From assembly GCF_900105165.1 (NCBI RefSeq), contig NZ_LT629740.1, positions 5,146,001-5,210,000 on the forward strand: DNA of 64,000 bases, in the 5' to 3' direction. Positions 16,732 through 26,934 of the stretch are shown here, piece by piece. Numbering within the stretch: position 1 is the stretch's first letter; every line of letters starts with the position of its first letter. A model generated the notes under the pieces. It ran no database searches, was not told where the DNA came from, and saw only the letters and a list, made by a program, of their open reading frames with translations. Both the position numbers and the translations under genes were made by a program. Source of the DNA: Mucilaginibacter mallensis. GTDB lineage: Bacteria; Bacteroidota; Bacteroidia; Sphingobacteriales; Sphingobacteriaceae.

Positions 16732-18348
16732 TTATTTATCCCAGAAAATTTTGCCATACTGCGCAGGTGCGGTTATAACCGGCACATTAGCCGCATTGGT
16801 GTTTAGTTCTGATTGAGGATACAGGTACCTGGTAGGTATCGCGTTTTGTACGTGTGTTGTAGCATGCGATATATCAAGTATTGATTTTACAGGGTAACCA
16901 CTGCGGCGGTAACCTGTCCATGCTTCAACCCAGTTAATACTGTTTAGTGCAGCCCACTTTTGTGTTAGAATAACACCTAAAGGATTGCTTGAACCCGGAA
17001 AATAAGAATAGGTATCATCATTTACACTACCAATTAGCCCAGGGTTTGCATTGTGTGTTCCTTGTAAATAATAATCTGCTTCTGCAATCGGGCTTCCCTC
17101 GAATAATTGAGCATTCAGGTATACAAAGTTTTGCTCAACAGCCTCCTTATAGAATGTTCCAGCATCACCTGTTATCCAACCTCTTTGTGCAGCTTCAGCC
17201 TGTATAAATAAGCTTTCAAAATCTGAAAGTATTAATTGATCCTGTAAAGAGCTTTTCAATGTACCTGTGGCTCCAGTTATTGTAACACCAAACGCAGCTT
17301 GATTACCATCACCACTAATTTGCGAGGTAGATGAATTGGAATTAGATTTAGGGTCACCATCATAGTTACCTTCTGGAAATCCTGTACTAGCGTAAGGCGC
17401 TCCATAAAAGAAGTTCTGCCTTTCATCACCGGTATTGATACCAAAATTTATAGCGTATGTATTTGCACGGAAATAACCTTGCTGAACGTTTACAGCTGTT
17501 GGTGTTTCAAATATGGCATAAAAAGGATTTTGCTTATTGCTGGTATTTGAATAGCCTGGGTTAACAGCAGCGCTTAAACCCGCAGGTAAATAACCTGCGC
17601 CATTTGCGGTAATTTTTGCGATCTCCGCTGTGCGATAAGCAGTAGTGATTATGGCATTTTCATGTAACAATAAACTCAATTTCAGTGTATTTGCAAACTG
17701 TATCCACTCTGTCATACGTGTTGCCGGCGCAACGCCCGCACCGCGACCAAAAATAAGGTCATACTGGTCATCAGTAGTAATCTGTGTTTTCGGAGCTATT
17801 TTGTAATAGGCAGTTGCAGCCTGGAAAACGGTTACCGCGCTATCAAGCTTAGTGATCAGTTCGCCATATATAGTAGCTGCATCATCATATTTAGGTGTTT
17901 GATATTTTGTAGGGTTAAATGCCTGAGAGTATGGCACATTACCATAAATATCAACCAACCTTGAAAAATGAAGTGCTTCCATAACTTTGGCAACACCCAC
18001 ATAAAATGGCAGGCCGTTAATAGTACCAGCAGTTTCAATGTAATGGTATCTGTTTAATGTAGTATATTCAGTTGCCCAATCATTATCAGTCATACTATTA
18101 TTGAACTGATATTGCTCATTTATTGGGTCGCTTACATAGTTACCACTACGTGACCAGTAACCCATATATCTGTTAACGTTCAGAAAATCTGTACCCATCG
18201 CGTTTGCCGAACCTGTTAAGGCTGCGGACAACACCACGTTTGGCGTAACCACTGTTGGCTGGTTAGGGTTATTGTTAACATCCAGATATTTTTTACAACC
18301 CGATGCAAACACCGAGGTAATAAAAAGTAATATTATAGTTTTTTTCAT
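16732..18348 (-). CDS. SusD/RagB-family surface nutrient-binding lipoprotein
   Basis: A 538-residue outer-membrane lipoprotein (leader MKKTIILLFITSVFASGC, lipid on the Cys) of the SusD-like_2 type. It shows the conserved start KKYLDVNNNPNQPTVVTP, the TPR-like helical region (EALHFSRLVDIYGNVPYSQAF, YDDAATIYGELITKLDSAV), FANTLKLSLLLHENAI, and the C-terminal QKWAALNSINWVEAWTGYRRSGYP and RYLYPQSELNTN. It caps the SusC barrel and delivers ligand. It lies 35 bases downstream of susC. No glycoside hydrolase is linked, so the substrate is unknown; a peptide or glycan are both possible. Confidence 0.95.
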   Translation of the reverse strand: MKKTIILLFITSVFASGCKKYLDVNNNPNQPTVVTPNVVLSAALTGSANAMGTDFLNVNRYMGYWSRSGNYVSDPINEQYQFNNSMTDNDWATEYTTLNRYHYIETAGTINGLPFYVGVAKVMEALHFSRLVDIYGNVPYSQAFNPTKYQTPKYDDAATIYGELITKLDSAVTVFQAATAYYKIAPKTQITTDDQYDLIFGRGAGVAPATRMTEWIQFANTLKLSLLLHENAIITTAYRTAEIAKITANGAGYLPAGLSAAVNPGYSNTSNKQNPFYAIFETPTAVNVQQGYFRANTYAINFGINTGDERQNFFYGAPYASTGFPEGNYDGDPKSNSNSSTSQISGDGNQAAFGVTITGATGTLKSSLQDQLILSDFESLFIQAEAAQRGWITGDAGTFYKEAVEQNFVYLNAQLFEGSPIAEADYYLQGTHNANPGLIGSVNDDTYSYFPGSSNPLGVILTQKWAALNSINWVEAWTGYRRSGYPVKSILDISHATTHVQNAIPTRYLYPQSELNTNAANVPVITAPAQYGKIFWDK

Positions 18349-18383
18349 AATCGTAATTTTTAATATTCTGTTAAACCAGGCGA

Positions 18384-21300
18384 TTAAAATGTAACTGTTA
18401 AGTTAGCTCCATAAAATCTGGTAGGAGGCAACTGGCCATCAGATGTAGCACCAACCGCATTACCATTACCTGATTCACTAAATTCAGGGTCAGTATAAAT
18501 ATTTGATTTAGGCGTAAACATTAATAAGTTTCTTCCTATCAAGCTCACACTGGCTCTTTTAATAAACGGCAAATTGGATGCTAAAAAGCTCTTTGGAACG
18601 TCGTAAGTAAGGTTAGCCTCTCTTACTTTCCAGAAAGCCGCGCTAGTTACATAAATACTACCTAAGTTGCTACCGTAAACTAATGGCCAGAAACCATCAC
18701 CTGCGATGTTGCCACCGTTGTTAACAGCTACGCTTGTGTTTGTAACATATTTACCACCTTGAGATACAACTGAATTCGGGAATATAAACCGTTGACGACC
18801 ATTTTCAGCTGATTGAGCACCAATACCTGTAAAGTTAAGGTAAGCACCGATATCATTCATGATAGAGTAACCACCACGGTAATCAAGCACGAAAGAGAAT
18901 GTGAAGTTTTTATAGCTGATTGAGTTGGTTAAACCTAAGATTTGTGTTGGGGTTGTATTTCCATACGTTTTTTCAGTAGGGTCAACTGTTGGGCGGCCTG
19001 TTGTAGGGTCAACAATAACCTTACCAGTTGCAGGGTCTCTTGTCCAATCATTAGTTTTAATAACAGGGAATGACTGACCTTGTATAGCATATATACCACC
19101 ACCTACACCATCAGAGAATGAGCTCAACTGAACTTCTCCACCAGGTAACTGATTAATCAGGTTATGATAATGTGAATAAGTAGCACCGATATCCCAGGTA
19201 ACTGATCTTGATTTTATGGCGATCACGTTCAGGTCAAACTCTTCACCTGTGTTGGTAACCAAACCGGCGTTAACTAATTTTTGAGTAAAGCCTGTTGCAG
19301 CAGATACGTCAGCAGTTAAGCTTTCGTTCCTGGTTTTACTTTGATAGTAATCAGCTTTTAAACTGATTCTGCCATCCAAAAATCCTAACTCAGTACCAAA
19401 CTCATATTCAGTTGTTTTTTCAGGCTGAATATCTGGATTTAAATATAGCGTTGATTGAGAATAACCACCAATTGAACCATAAGGATATCCTGTTGGCGGA
19501 ACAAAAGGGTTAATTAAAGAGTAAGCACCATAAGGGTTACCGTTGGTACCGCCAATGTTGATGTTGGCAACCTTTGAGTAAGCAGCGGTTAACTTACCGT
19601 AGCTTAATACTTTGTTATCCTTTAACGCCTTTATATTGTTTGTGAAAATATAAGATGCGTTTACAGATGGATATTCAAAATGGTCGTGACCTGCAGCTAA
19701 TACTGAGTTCCACTCATCGCGGTTTGTACCGGTTAAGTATAAGAAATCTTTATAACCAACAGTTGCCTGCTCATAAAAAGAGTAATCTCTTTGTGTATAG
19801 CTAAACTCAGCATAATCAGGCACACCAAGTACGCTGCCAATGTTATAATCATTCGGGAACTGTAAGGCATCACCTTGAAGTTGGATACCTCTTTGGTAAC
19901 GTTGTTCCATGTTATAACCTACTAAGCCGTTTACGCTAAAGTCACCAAATTTTTTGTTAAAGGTTGCATAAAGGTCATTATTAAGTCTTTGCTCAAAATA
20001 TGTCTCATCAAATTCTGATGGAGCAAGGTATCCCTGAGATGAAGGAACGTTACCTGCACTTTGCGGATCGGCAATTGCCCATGGAGCAAATGTGATACCG
20101 GCTCTTGTGTACTTAAACTGCTCGGTAGTTTGTGTAATACCAATCCTGTCAGCAATTGACAACCATGGAGTTATTTTGTAAGCAAGGTTTAATGTACCTA
20201 ACAGGTCATAAGTATCACGCTTCCTTCTTGAGTTAGCAATAGTCCAGTAAGGATTTGTTGAGTATGCACTGTAATATGAGTTAGGATTACCATACTGGCT
20301 GGTTGGATCTTTAAAATCTTCAAGCGGAATATTTGGAGGCGTATTAATTATCTCAAAATATAAAGGCCTGCCTGAGAATACACCAGCAGATTCTAAACCA
20401 CCTGAGGTAGTTGCCTGGTTGTAACTGTTACCAGCTACATTAACATTGTTTTGGTCATACGAAACTTTGTAATCAGCATGGAAATTACCATAATCCTGGT
20501 TACCTGAAATAGTAATGTTATCTCTTCTTGAATGATCATCAGGAACAATACCATCAGTTGTAGCATCCTGGAAACCTAAATAAAATGTTCCGTGGTCGGT
20601 ACCTGCTGAATATGAAACATTGAACTGGTTTTGTAAGCCTGTTTTAAAGAAATCTTTTACCGCGTTCTTTTTGTAAGTATAAGGAGAGTATAATGAATCA
20701 TAACCGGTAACAGTAGTACCGTCAGCAGCAAAAATAGGTGATAATGCTATTAAAAGCTGACGACCGTCAAATGCGGGGCCATATGCTTCGTTCTCATAAC
20801 CAACCGGGTTAACCGTACCGTTAGCATTTACATACGAGCCGCCTTCACCACCATAACCACCAAACTGGTTTTGTAATTTTGGCAAATAAGAAAGCTGTTG
20901 TAAATAAGTAGTATTACTTACGGTAATTGATGGAGCAACTTTTGAACCATGCTTGGTAGTGATGATCAATACACCGTTTGATGCTTTTGAACCATAGATA
21001 GCGGCAGCGGTTGCACCTTTCAATACAGTTGTACTTTCAATGTCTTCAGGGTTGATCGTGTTCAAATAGTTAGGATCATCTATTGGCACACCGTCAACAA
21101 CTATAAGAGCCTGGTTATTACCGGTGATTGACCTGTTACCACGTAATACAACGCGTACTTGCGGGTCAACACCGTTATCGGCCAGGTTTACCTGTAAACC
21201 AGAAACCTTACCAGCCAAGCCTGTAGCTACGTCAGTAACTTTAGCCTGGGTAAGCTCTTTCGTTGAAATGGTAGCCACTGAGTAACCTAACTCTTTAGCT

Positions 21301-21644
21301 TCTTTTTTAACACCCAAGGCACCGGTTACCACAACCTCGCCCAACTGGGTACTAGCAGGTTCAAGTGACACATTTTGTACACCGCCTTTAGGGGCAACTG
21401 CCAGTGCATTGTAACCAATAAAGCTGAATTGAAGAGTTGCACCTGCTGGTGCGCTGATTGAGTATTTACCCGCACTGTTGGTGACTACACCCCCAGTTGA
21501 GCCTTTTACCCTTACTGTTACTCCCGGAATGGGTAAGCCATCGTCTTTGGCCGTAACCGTACCAGTAACTGTACGGTTTTGTGCGAACACCTGTGTAATA
21601 CTTAACATCAGGAAACACAAACTTACTAGTAGAAGTTTTTTCAT
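18384..21644 (-). CDS. SusC/RagA-family TonB-linked outer membrane protein
   Basis: A 1086-residue TonB-dependent importer. The signal peptide MKKLLLVSLCFLMLSITQVFAQ precedes a CarboxypepD_reg N-domain (about residues 25-105, RTVTGTVTAKDDGLPIPGV). A plug domain follows with the SusC signature (ALIVVDGVPIDDPNYLNTIN, IESTTVLKGATAAAIYGSKA, NGVLIITTKHG), and then the 22-stranded barrel. The C-terminus FYGANLTVTF ends in Phe as usual for barrel insertion. It is first in the operon susC-susD-DUF1735 and divergent from padR across a 173-base spacer. There is no anti-sigma or ECF pair nearby, so regulation is not evident. The substrate cannot be predicted. Confidence 0.96.
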   Translation of the reverse strand: MKKLLLVSLCFLMLSITQVFAQNRTVTGTVTAKDDGLPIPGVTVRVKGSTGGVVTNSAGKYSISAPAGATLQFSFIGYNALAVAPKGGVQNVSLEPASTQLGEVVVTGALGVKKEAKELGYSVATISTKELTQAKVTDVATGLAGKVSGLQVNLADNGVDPQVRVVLRGNRSITGNNQALIVVDGVPIDDPNYLNTINPEDIESTTVLKGATAAAIYGSKASNGVLIITTKHGSKVAPSITVSNTTYLQQLSYLPKLQNQFGGYGGEGGSYVNANGTVNPVGYENEAYGPAFDGRQLLIALSPIFAADGTTVTGYDSLYSPYTYKKNAVKDFFKTGLQNQFNVSYSAGTDHGTFYLGFQDATTDGIVPDDHSRRDNITISGNQDYGNFHADYKVSYDQNNVNVAGNSYNQATTSGGLESAGVFSGRPLYFEIINTPPNIPLEDFKDPTSQYGNPNSYYSAYSTNPYWTIANSRRKRDTYDLLGTLNLAYKITPWLSIADRIGITQTTEQFKYTRAGITFAPWAIADPQSAGNVPSSQGYLAPSEFDETYFEQRLNNDLYATFNKKFGDFSVNGLVGYNMEQRYQRGIQLQGDALQFPNDYNIGSVLGVPDYAEFSYTQRDYSFYEQATVGYKDFLYLTGTNRDEWNSVLAAGHDHFEYPSVNASYIFTNNIKALKDNKVLSYGKLTAAYSKVANINIGGTNGNPYGAYSLINPFVPPTGYPYGSIGGYSQSTLYLNPDIQPEKTTEYEFGTELGFLDGRISLKADYYQSKTRNESLTADVSAATGFTQKLVNAGLVTNTGEEFDLNVIAIKSRSVTWDIGATYSHYHNLINQLPGGEVQLSSFSDGVGGGIYAIQGQSFPVIKTNDWTRDPATGKVIVDPTTGRPTVDPTEKTYGNTTPTQILGLTNSISYKNFTFSFVLDYRGGYSIMNDIGAYLNFTGIGAQSAENGRQRFIFPNSVVSQGGKYVTNTSVAVNNGGNIAGDGFWPLVYGSNLGSIYVTSAAFWKVREANLTYDVPKSFLASNLPFIKRASVSLIGRNLLMFTPKSNIYTDPEFSESGNGNAVGATSDGQLPPTRFYGANLTVTF

Positions 21645-21776
21645 TTTGTTAATAATAAGATCAGTTAATAGTTAATTAATTATAAAAGTAATGTTAGATT
21701 TTCAAATAGTCAAGAAAAAAGACTTTTTTTTAAAAATAAAAGCATTTGCATAAAAAAACTTAAAAAATATAGTACT

Positions 21777-21813
21777 ATGTATTGCATAATACATTTTTAA
21801 ACATATATCTTTG
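21777..21813 (+). promoter_or_regulatory. padR promoter with PadR-type operator palindrome
   Basis: The palindrome ATGTATT-GCAT-AATACAT (21777-21794) has the ATGT...ACAT ends typical of PadR-family operators (here ATGT-N10-ACAT). It overlaps a -33-like TTG (21782-21784), and a -7 box TATCTTTG follows at 21806-21813, four bases before the ATG at 21818. This arrangement predicts autorepression. Confidence 0.6.
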
Positions 21814-21817
21814 CAGT

Positions 21818-22198
21818 ATGATTGTTGAAAATACACAAACCCAAATGCGGAAAGGCATATTAGAATATTGCATACTTTCCATAATAGCCAAGGGCGAAAC
21901 TTATGCGTCAGACATTATTGCTGAACTTAAAAAAGCCCAACTGCTTGTAGTTGAGGGTACTCTGTATCCTTTATTAACGCGCCTAAAAAATAATGGCCTG
22001 CTAACTTATAATTGGGTAGAATCGACATCGGGGCCGCCACGCAAGTATTATATACTTGCTGATGAGGGCAAAAAGGTTTTGGAACAGCTGGATAAGACAT
22101 GGACGGAGCTGGAGTTTGCCGTTCATACCGCAATAGGCAACAGGAATAAACCAGATGAGCCGGAAGCGAATAATGAGAAAAATCAGCCTGAAATTTAA
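21818..22198 (+). CDS. PadR-family transcriptional regulator
   Basis: A 126-residue winged-helix repressor. The family core is clear: MRKGILEYCILSIIAKGETY, ASDIIAELKKA, VVEGTLYPLLTRLKNNGLL (recognition helix and wing), then GPPRKYYILADEGKKVLEQL and a C-terminal dimerisation helix (WTELEFAVHTAI). The tail is charged and disordered. The start at 21818 is chosen because a -7 box ends four bases before it; an upstream TTG is unlikely. It heads an operon with the PspC-domain protein 57 bases downstream, a usual Bacteroidota pairing in which PadR controls a membrane-stress module. Confidence 0.92.
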   Translation: MIVENTQTQMRKGILEYCILSIIAKGETYASDIIAELKKAQLLVVEGTLYPLLTRLKNNGLLTYNWVESTSGPPRKYYILADEGKKVLEQLDKTWTELEFAVHTAIGNRNKPDEPEANNEKNQPEI

Positions 22199-22255
22199 CC
22201 AGCCTTACACGGCATATTAACATAACAAGACTAAACCGATAAATAATTATCAATC

Positions 22256-23977
22256 ATGAATAAAACTATCATCATAAATATAAACGGCACCGTATTCCAT
22301 ATAGAAGAGGATGCCTACGAAATACTAAAGGAGTATATGACGAATGTGAAGCGTCATTTCCTTAACTCGGCCGATAGCCTGGAGATCACCACTGACATTG
22401 AAAACCGCCTTGCCGAAATGTTCTCTGAAATATTAACGCATGAGAATAAGCAGGTTGTTGTTGAGCAGGATGTACAATCGGTTATTGAGCAAATGGGTAC
22501 CGTAGATGAGTTTGACGAAATTTACGAGGACGCCAAAACCGATACCAATAGCACTAACACCTATGCTACCGGCGAACGCAGGTTATTCCGCGATCCGGAC
22601 GATCACCTGGTGAGCGGCGTTTGCGCAGGTATAGCCAATTACTTTAACATTGAGCCGGTGTGGATAAGACTGGCATTTGCCTTATCATTCTTTTTTGCCG
22701 GATCGGGCCTGCTACTATATATAATACTATGGATAGTGATACCCAAAGCATTAACCCGCGCCGACCGCATGGCCATGAAAGGCGAAAAGCTGAACTTACA
22801 AGGCTTTAAAAATAACCTTGAAGAAGAGTTAAGCTCTGTACGTAATCACCTGAACAATTTAGGCCAGGAGGCCCGCCCGTTTGTATATAAACTGCGCGAT
22901 TTTATAACAGATTTTGCGCATCACCTGGGCTTATTTTTTAATGGTGCAGGTAAAATTTTAATTAAGATACTGGGTGTTATAATATTGCTGGCGTTTTTTG
23001 CAGGCGCTATAGCCTTAGTGGTAACATTGGTGGCATTTTTAGGTTTTGGCGCCGGGCATGGCAATGGCATGTTCCCAATGTCGATATGGGTAAATGAGCA
23101 TGCAGACAGGATATATATAGCAGCGTTCTTAACCGCCTTTATACCTGTGCTTACAATTATATTAATGTTGATAAGCGCGGTGTTCAATACAGCATCCATC
23201 AGCCGATCAACAGGTACTACTATATTGGTAGTTTGGATATGTGCTGTGAGCGTACTGGTATTTTATATTGCCAAGGTAGGTTCCAATTTCAGGGAATCAG
23301 CCAGCTTTACACAAACCGTAAATTTAAAAGCTACGCCCAACAATGTTTATTACTTAAAACTTGATAACGTTAAATACCTCACACGCGATGACAGTTTGCG
23401 CCTGGATGTGAAAAACAATTTTCGCAATATGATACTGACTAATGATTTTGAGGATGATCCGGAGCCGCGCAACATCAGCGTTAGTATTGAGCGCAGTGAC
23501 ATCAGCCAGCCTGTTATGATAGAGTCATTTACAGCAAAGGGACATAATTATGAAAATGCGCTGTTAAATGCACGCGACACCAAATACATATACATCCAGG
23601 AAGATTCGGTTTTAAAACTTGACGACAAGCTACGAAGAAGCCCTAATTCATCATGGCATGCAGAATATTTGGATATTACCATAAAGCTGCCTTTAAATTC
23701 AAAGGTTATAATTGACCAGGAACTGAATAACCGCATCAACCTTAATAATGTTAGCGTTAATGATTGCAAAAACCTGAACAAACAGTATAATGCAAGCTCA
23801 GCAGCCTTTATTATGACGGATAATGGCCTGCAATGCAAGGTTGATACCGTTGTAACTGTGAAGACACAAACACAGATCGACTCTGCCCGTAAAGCAACCA
23901 GCGCAAAAACTATTGCAAAACTACAGGCCCAAATTGATTCGACCCGCAAGGCCGATAGCGTGTTAAAACATAAATAA
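22256..23977 (+). CDS. PspC-domain membrane protein
   Basis: A 573-residue inner-membrane protein. The N-terminal ~100 residues are soluble and acidic (KTIIININGTVFHIEEDAYE, ENRLAEMFSEIL). The PspC domain follows at about residues 107-165 (RRLFRDPDDHLVSGVCAGIA, YFNIEPVWIRLAFAL, LLLYIILWIVIPKAL). Three further hydrophobic segments lie at about 235-265, 280-305 and 320-340, and the C-terminal region is probably extracytoplasmic, ending in repeats of AQIDSTRKADSV type. PspC domains act in envelope-stress sensing and interact with PspB or toxin partners. It is co-transcribed with padR and overlaps the next gene by one base. Confidence 0.88.
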   Translation: MNKTIIININGTVFHIEEDAYEILKEYMTNVKRHFLNSADSLEITTDIENRLAEMFSEILTHENKQVVVEQDVQSVIEQMGTVDEFDEIYEDAKTDTNSTNTYATGERRLFRDPDDHLVSGVCAGIANYFNIEPVWIRLAFALSFFFAGSGLLLYIILWIVIPKALTRADRMAMKGEKLNLQGFKNNLEEELSSVRNHLNNLGQEARPFVYKLRDFITDFAHHLGLFFNGAGKILIKILGVIILLAFFAGAIALVVTLVAFLGFGAGHGNGMFPMSIWVNEHADRIYIAAFLTAFIPVLTIILMLISAVFNTASISRSTGTTILVVWICAVSVLVFYIAKVGSNFRESASFTQTVNLKATPNNVYYLKLDNVKYLTRDDSLRLDVKNNFRNMILTNDFEDDPEPRNISVSIERSDISQPVMIESFTAKGHNYENALLNARDTKYIYIQEDSVLKLDDKLRRSPNSSWHAEYLDITIKLPLNSKVIIDQELNNRINLNNVSVNDCKNLNKQYNASSAAFIMTDNGLQCKVDTVVTVKTQTQIDSARKATSAKTIAKLQAQIDSTRKADSVLKHK

Positions 23978-24177
23978 TGAAACTCCTGATAAAATACCTG
24001 AGCCTGCTGATATTCAGCGGGCTCATTATTCCGCTTTATATAAATATAACAGCGCCGGTAAAAACCGTATTCCTGAAAACAACTGCCGAAAAACCACACA
24101 AACACACAACAAATACCCCTTTCTTCTACAAGCACATCCTTAAAAACCTCTTCCCGGTGTTAAAAAATTTAAATTAA
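23977..24177 (+). CDS. small membrane-anchored hypothetical protein
   Basis: A 66-residue product with one N-terminal hydrophobic segment (LLIKYLSLLIFSGLIIPLYI) followed by a basic, Thr/His/Lys-rich tail (EKPHKHTTNTPFFYKH). The ATG shares its A with the stop codon of the PspC gene (TAATG), so translation is probably coupled. No family recognised; it may be a small partner of the PspC protein. Confidence 0.55.
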   Translation: MKLLIKYLSLLIFSGLIIPLYINITAPVKTVFLKTTAEKPHKHTTNTPFFYKHILKNLFPVLKNLN

Positions 24178-24367
24178 ATTGTAACCTTACCCCTGGTTTG
24201 TGCATCTTATACACAAACAACAATTTAATAACTGAATTATATACAACAACTATACTATCTATAATAAATAACGGCTAATAACCGGCAAGCTCCAATTTTC
24301 CCGATCTATCTTTTAAAAAGATGAAGAAACTTTAATGGGAGAACTATTGCCAAAATTTTAACACATC

Positions 24368-26821
24368 ATGAAATCGTCTATATATAAAATATTTTTTACA
24401 GCTATTTTAACCATAAGCTGCTCAGCTATAACATTTGCACAAACTGCCAATGGCGCAAAAGTATCCGGCTCATTGGTAAACAGCCAGGGCGCACCCATGG
24501 ATTATGCTTCAGTGAGCTTATTACGCACCAAGGACTCAACCGTTGTTATGGGCACGTTAAGCACCGAGGCCGGGCTATACACCTTCGACCGTATAAAAGC
24601 AGGCAGCTACATAGTTAAGGCCGAAGCTGTGGGATACACAAAGGCATTGAGCCAGTCCTTTGCCATTAACGATGGCACAGCAACTCATAACGTTCCTGCT
24701 TTAAAGCTGGCCGCTGCCAACCGCACCTTAGGTACAGTAAATATAACAGCTGCAAAACCACTGATAGAGCACCAGGCTGATAAGGTGGTAATGAACGTTG
24801 CCGGTAGTGTACTTGCCGCGGGGAACACCGCCATGGATATATTGGAACGCGCGCCCGGTGTTACTGTTGATAAGGATGACAACATCAGCCTTAAAGGCAA
24901 ACAGGGCGTTACGGTAATGATAAATGATAAGCTTACTTATTTGTCATCACAACAATTGGCGACACTGTTAAAATCAACAGATGGCAATACCATCCAATCA
25001 ATTGAAATTATCTCCAATCCATCAGCAAAATACGATGCAGCCGGTAACTCGGGGATTATCAACATAAAACTGAAAAAGAATAGCCAATCGGGTACTAACG
25101 GCAGTATAATAACTACCGGTGGTTTTGGCGCTTATCCTAATGATAACTCAACCCTTACCTTAAATCATAAACAAGGTAACCTTAACGTATTCGGCAGCTT
25201 TACCCATGGCGATTACGAGCAGGGGCGCAACCTGGATATCATGCGCACCGTCACCGATGCCAACAACCAATCAACCTATTTTAATCAGTACAATTACATG
25301 AAGAGTGATTCGCACTGGAACAATTACCGTTTCGGCGCTGATTATGATACCTCGCCAACCAATACATTAGGTTTTATTGTAAATGGTTATTCCAATACCG
25401 AACAGGATAACAATACAGATGATACTCATATAGGCTCCACTCCTGCCGCCAACGATTCGTTACAGAAAACGCCGGGTAAATTCAACCAGTCGTACAAAAA
25501 CTTTGCGGTAAACTTAAACGACCGTTGGAAAATCGACACGCTTGGCCAGGAAATTGGCGTTGATCTTGATTATTCAAAGTTTACCAATAACAGCCTTAAT
25601 TATTATAATACTACATTTTTATTGCCCGATGGAACTGAACAACATCCGACACAATATTTGCAGGAACAAACACCATCAACCATTAATATAAAAACCGCCA
25701 AGCTGGATTATACCAAACCGCTTACAAAAACGCTGAAACTGGAAACAGGTGTGAAATTCAGCGATGTAAAAACTGACAACGACCTTCAAGCGCAAACACT
25801 CCAAAATGGTCAATATGTTAACGATACTACCCGTACCAATCGTTTTGTTTATGATGAAAAGATTGATGCCGCTTACTTTACTTTAAGTAAAACCTATAAA
25901 AAAACATCGGTACAGTTGGGTTTAAGGGGCGAATACACCAGCTCAAGAGGCGACCTGGTTACAGAAGATTCCGTTGCACAACGTAAATATTTCAATCTGT
26001 TCCCAAGCTTTTTTCTGAACCATACCTTCTCTGATAAGAATGAGGTAAGCTTTTCATACAGCCGCCGTATTGACCGCCCAAGCTACCAGGATCTGAACCC
26101 TTTTATCTATTATCTGGATCAGTATACTTATTCAAAAGGTAATCCATTCTTAAAGCCACAATACACCAATAATTTTGAGCTGGACTACACTTACAATAAA
26201 ACCATTAATGTAAGCTTAAACTACGCCCATACTACCGATGCTATAACTGAAATAATACTAACAGACGTAGCCCGCAAAGCGACCTACCAAACCAATCTTA
26301 ACCTGCAAACACAGGATTCTTATAGCATAGATATCAACTCCCCTTTTACTATTGCCAAATGGTGGACTGGTAATGCCGAGGGCTATTTATTTGATATGAA
26401 ATTCAAGTCGGATTCATTGTTTGGCGGCAACCTGAATACCGGGCAGCTTGCATACAACTTAAAGCTGCAGCAAACATTTACGTTCGCAGGTTTTAAGGCT
26501 GAACTATACTCTAATTACCAATCGGCGATGACCTACGGTATCTACCACTTAAGGCCACGCTACTCAACCGATGCCGGTATCAGCCACTCGTTTGACAATA
26601 AAAAATTGAACATAAAATTTGCTGTCAGCGATATATTTAATACCCGCACCAATAACTTAAGCGCCAATTACCAGACTGATGATTTCAGCATTCACCAAAA
26701 AAGCACAACACGCATAGCCCGTTTAACGCTTACTTATAATTTTGGTAACGATAAAATAAAAGCCCGTGAGCACAGGACTGGTGCTGAGGATGAAAGTGGA
26801 AGGGTAAAAGGAGGAAATTAA
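24368..26821 (+). CDS. TonB-dependent receptor, outer-membrane beta-barrel family
   Basis: An 817-residue outer-membrane protein. The signal peptide (MKSSIYKIFFTAILTISC...TFAQ) leads into a CarboxypepD_reg domain (about 30-115, KVSGSLVNSQGAPMDYASVS). The plug domain shows LGTVNITAAKPLIEHQADKV, AMDILERAPGVTVDKDDNIS, VTVMINDKLTYLS and IEIISNPSAKYDAAGNSGII. The C-terminal barrel of the OMP_b-brl_3 type ends with TLTYNFGNDK plus a charged extension. These SusC-unlike receptors usually import siderophores, peptides or other ligands, and no partner gene identifies the ligand here. It lies 190 bases after the PspC operon. Confidence 0.9.
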   Translation: MKSSIYKIFFTAILTISCSAITFAQTANGAKVSGSLVNSQGAPMDYASVSLLRTKDSTVVMGTLSTEAGLYTFDRIKAGSYIVKAEAVGYTKALSQSFAINDGTATHNVPALKLAAANRTLGTVNITAAKPLIEHQADKVVMNVAGSVLAAGNTAMDILERAPGVTVDKDDNISLKGKQGVTVMINDKLTYLSSQQLATLLKSTDGNTIQSIEIISNPSAKYDAAGNSGIINIKLKKNSQSGTNGSIITTGGFGAYPNDNSTLTLNHKQGNLNVFGSFTHGDYEQGRNLDIMRTVTDANNQSTYFNQYNYMKSDSHWNNYRFGADYDTSPTNTLGFIVNGYSNTEQDNNTDDTHIGSTPAANDSLQKTPGKFNQSYKNFAVNLNDRWKIDTLGQEIGVDLDYSKFTNNSLNYYNTTFLLPDGTEQHPTQYLQEQTPSTINIKTAKLDYTKPLTKTLKLETGVKFSDVKTDNDLQAQTLQNGQYVNDTTRTNRFVYDEKIDAAYFTLSKTYKKTSVQLGLRGEYTSSRGDLVTEDSVAQRKYFNLFPSFFLNHTFSDKNEVSFSYSRRIDRPSYQDLNPFIYYLDQYTYSKGNPFLKPQYTNNFELDYTYNKTINVSLNYAHTTDAITEIILTDVARKATYQTNLNLQTQDSYSIDINSPFTIAKWWTGNAEGYLFDMKFKSDSLFGGNLNTGQLAYNLKLQQTFTFAGFKAELYSNYQSAMTYGIYHLRPRYSTDAGISHSFDNKKLNIKFAVSDIFNTRTNNLSANYQTDDFSIHQKSTTRIARLTLTYNFGNDKIKAREHRTGAEDESGRVKGGN

Positions 26822-26828
26822 AAATCCC

Positions 26829-26904
26829 TATCCTCCCCTCTTTGCGCGCAGCGGAGAGAGGGGCGACAAGTGAAACGTAGTCGGGGTGAGTTGGCGGAGC
26901 GCGT
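26829..26904 (-). repeat. composite repeat, GCGCTCCG...ACCCTCTC hairpin unit (copy 1)
   Basis: On the minus strand it reads GCGCTCCG, then GACTCACCCCGACTA-like sequence, then a CCCCTCTC...GAGGGG stem. The same order is found on the plus strand at 31910-31981 and 35917-35997. It directly neighbours the GTCATTGCGAG palindrome at 26935. Confidence 0.7.
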
Positions 26905-26934
26905 TCTCACCAAGCGTCATTGAGTTTTTCACCG

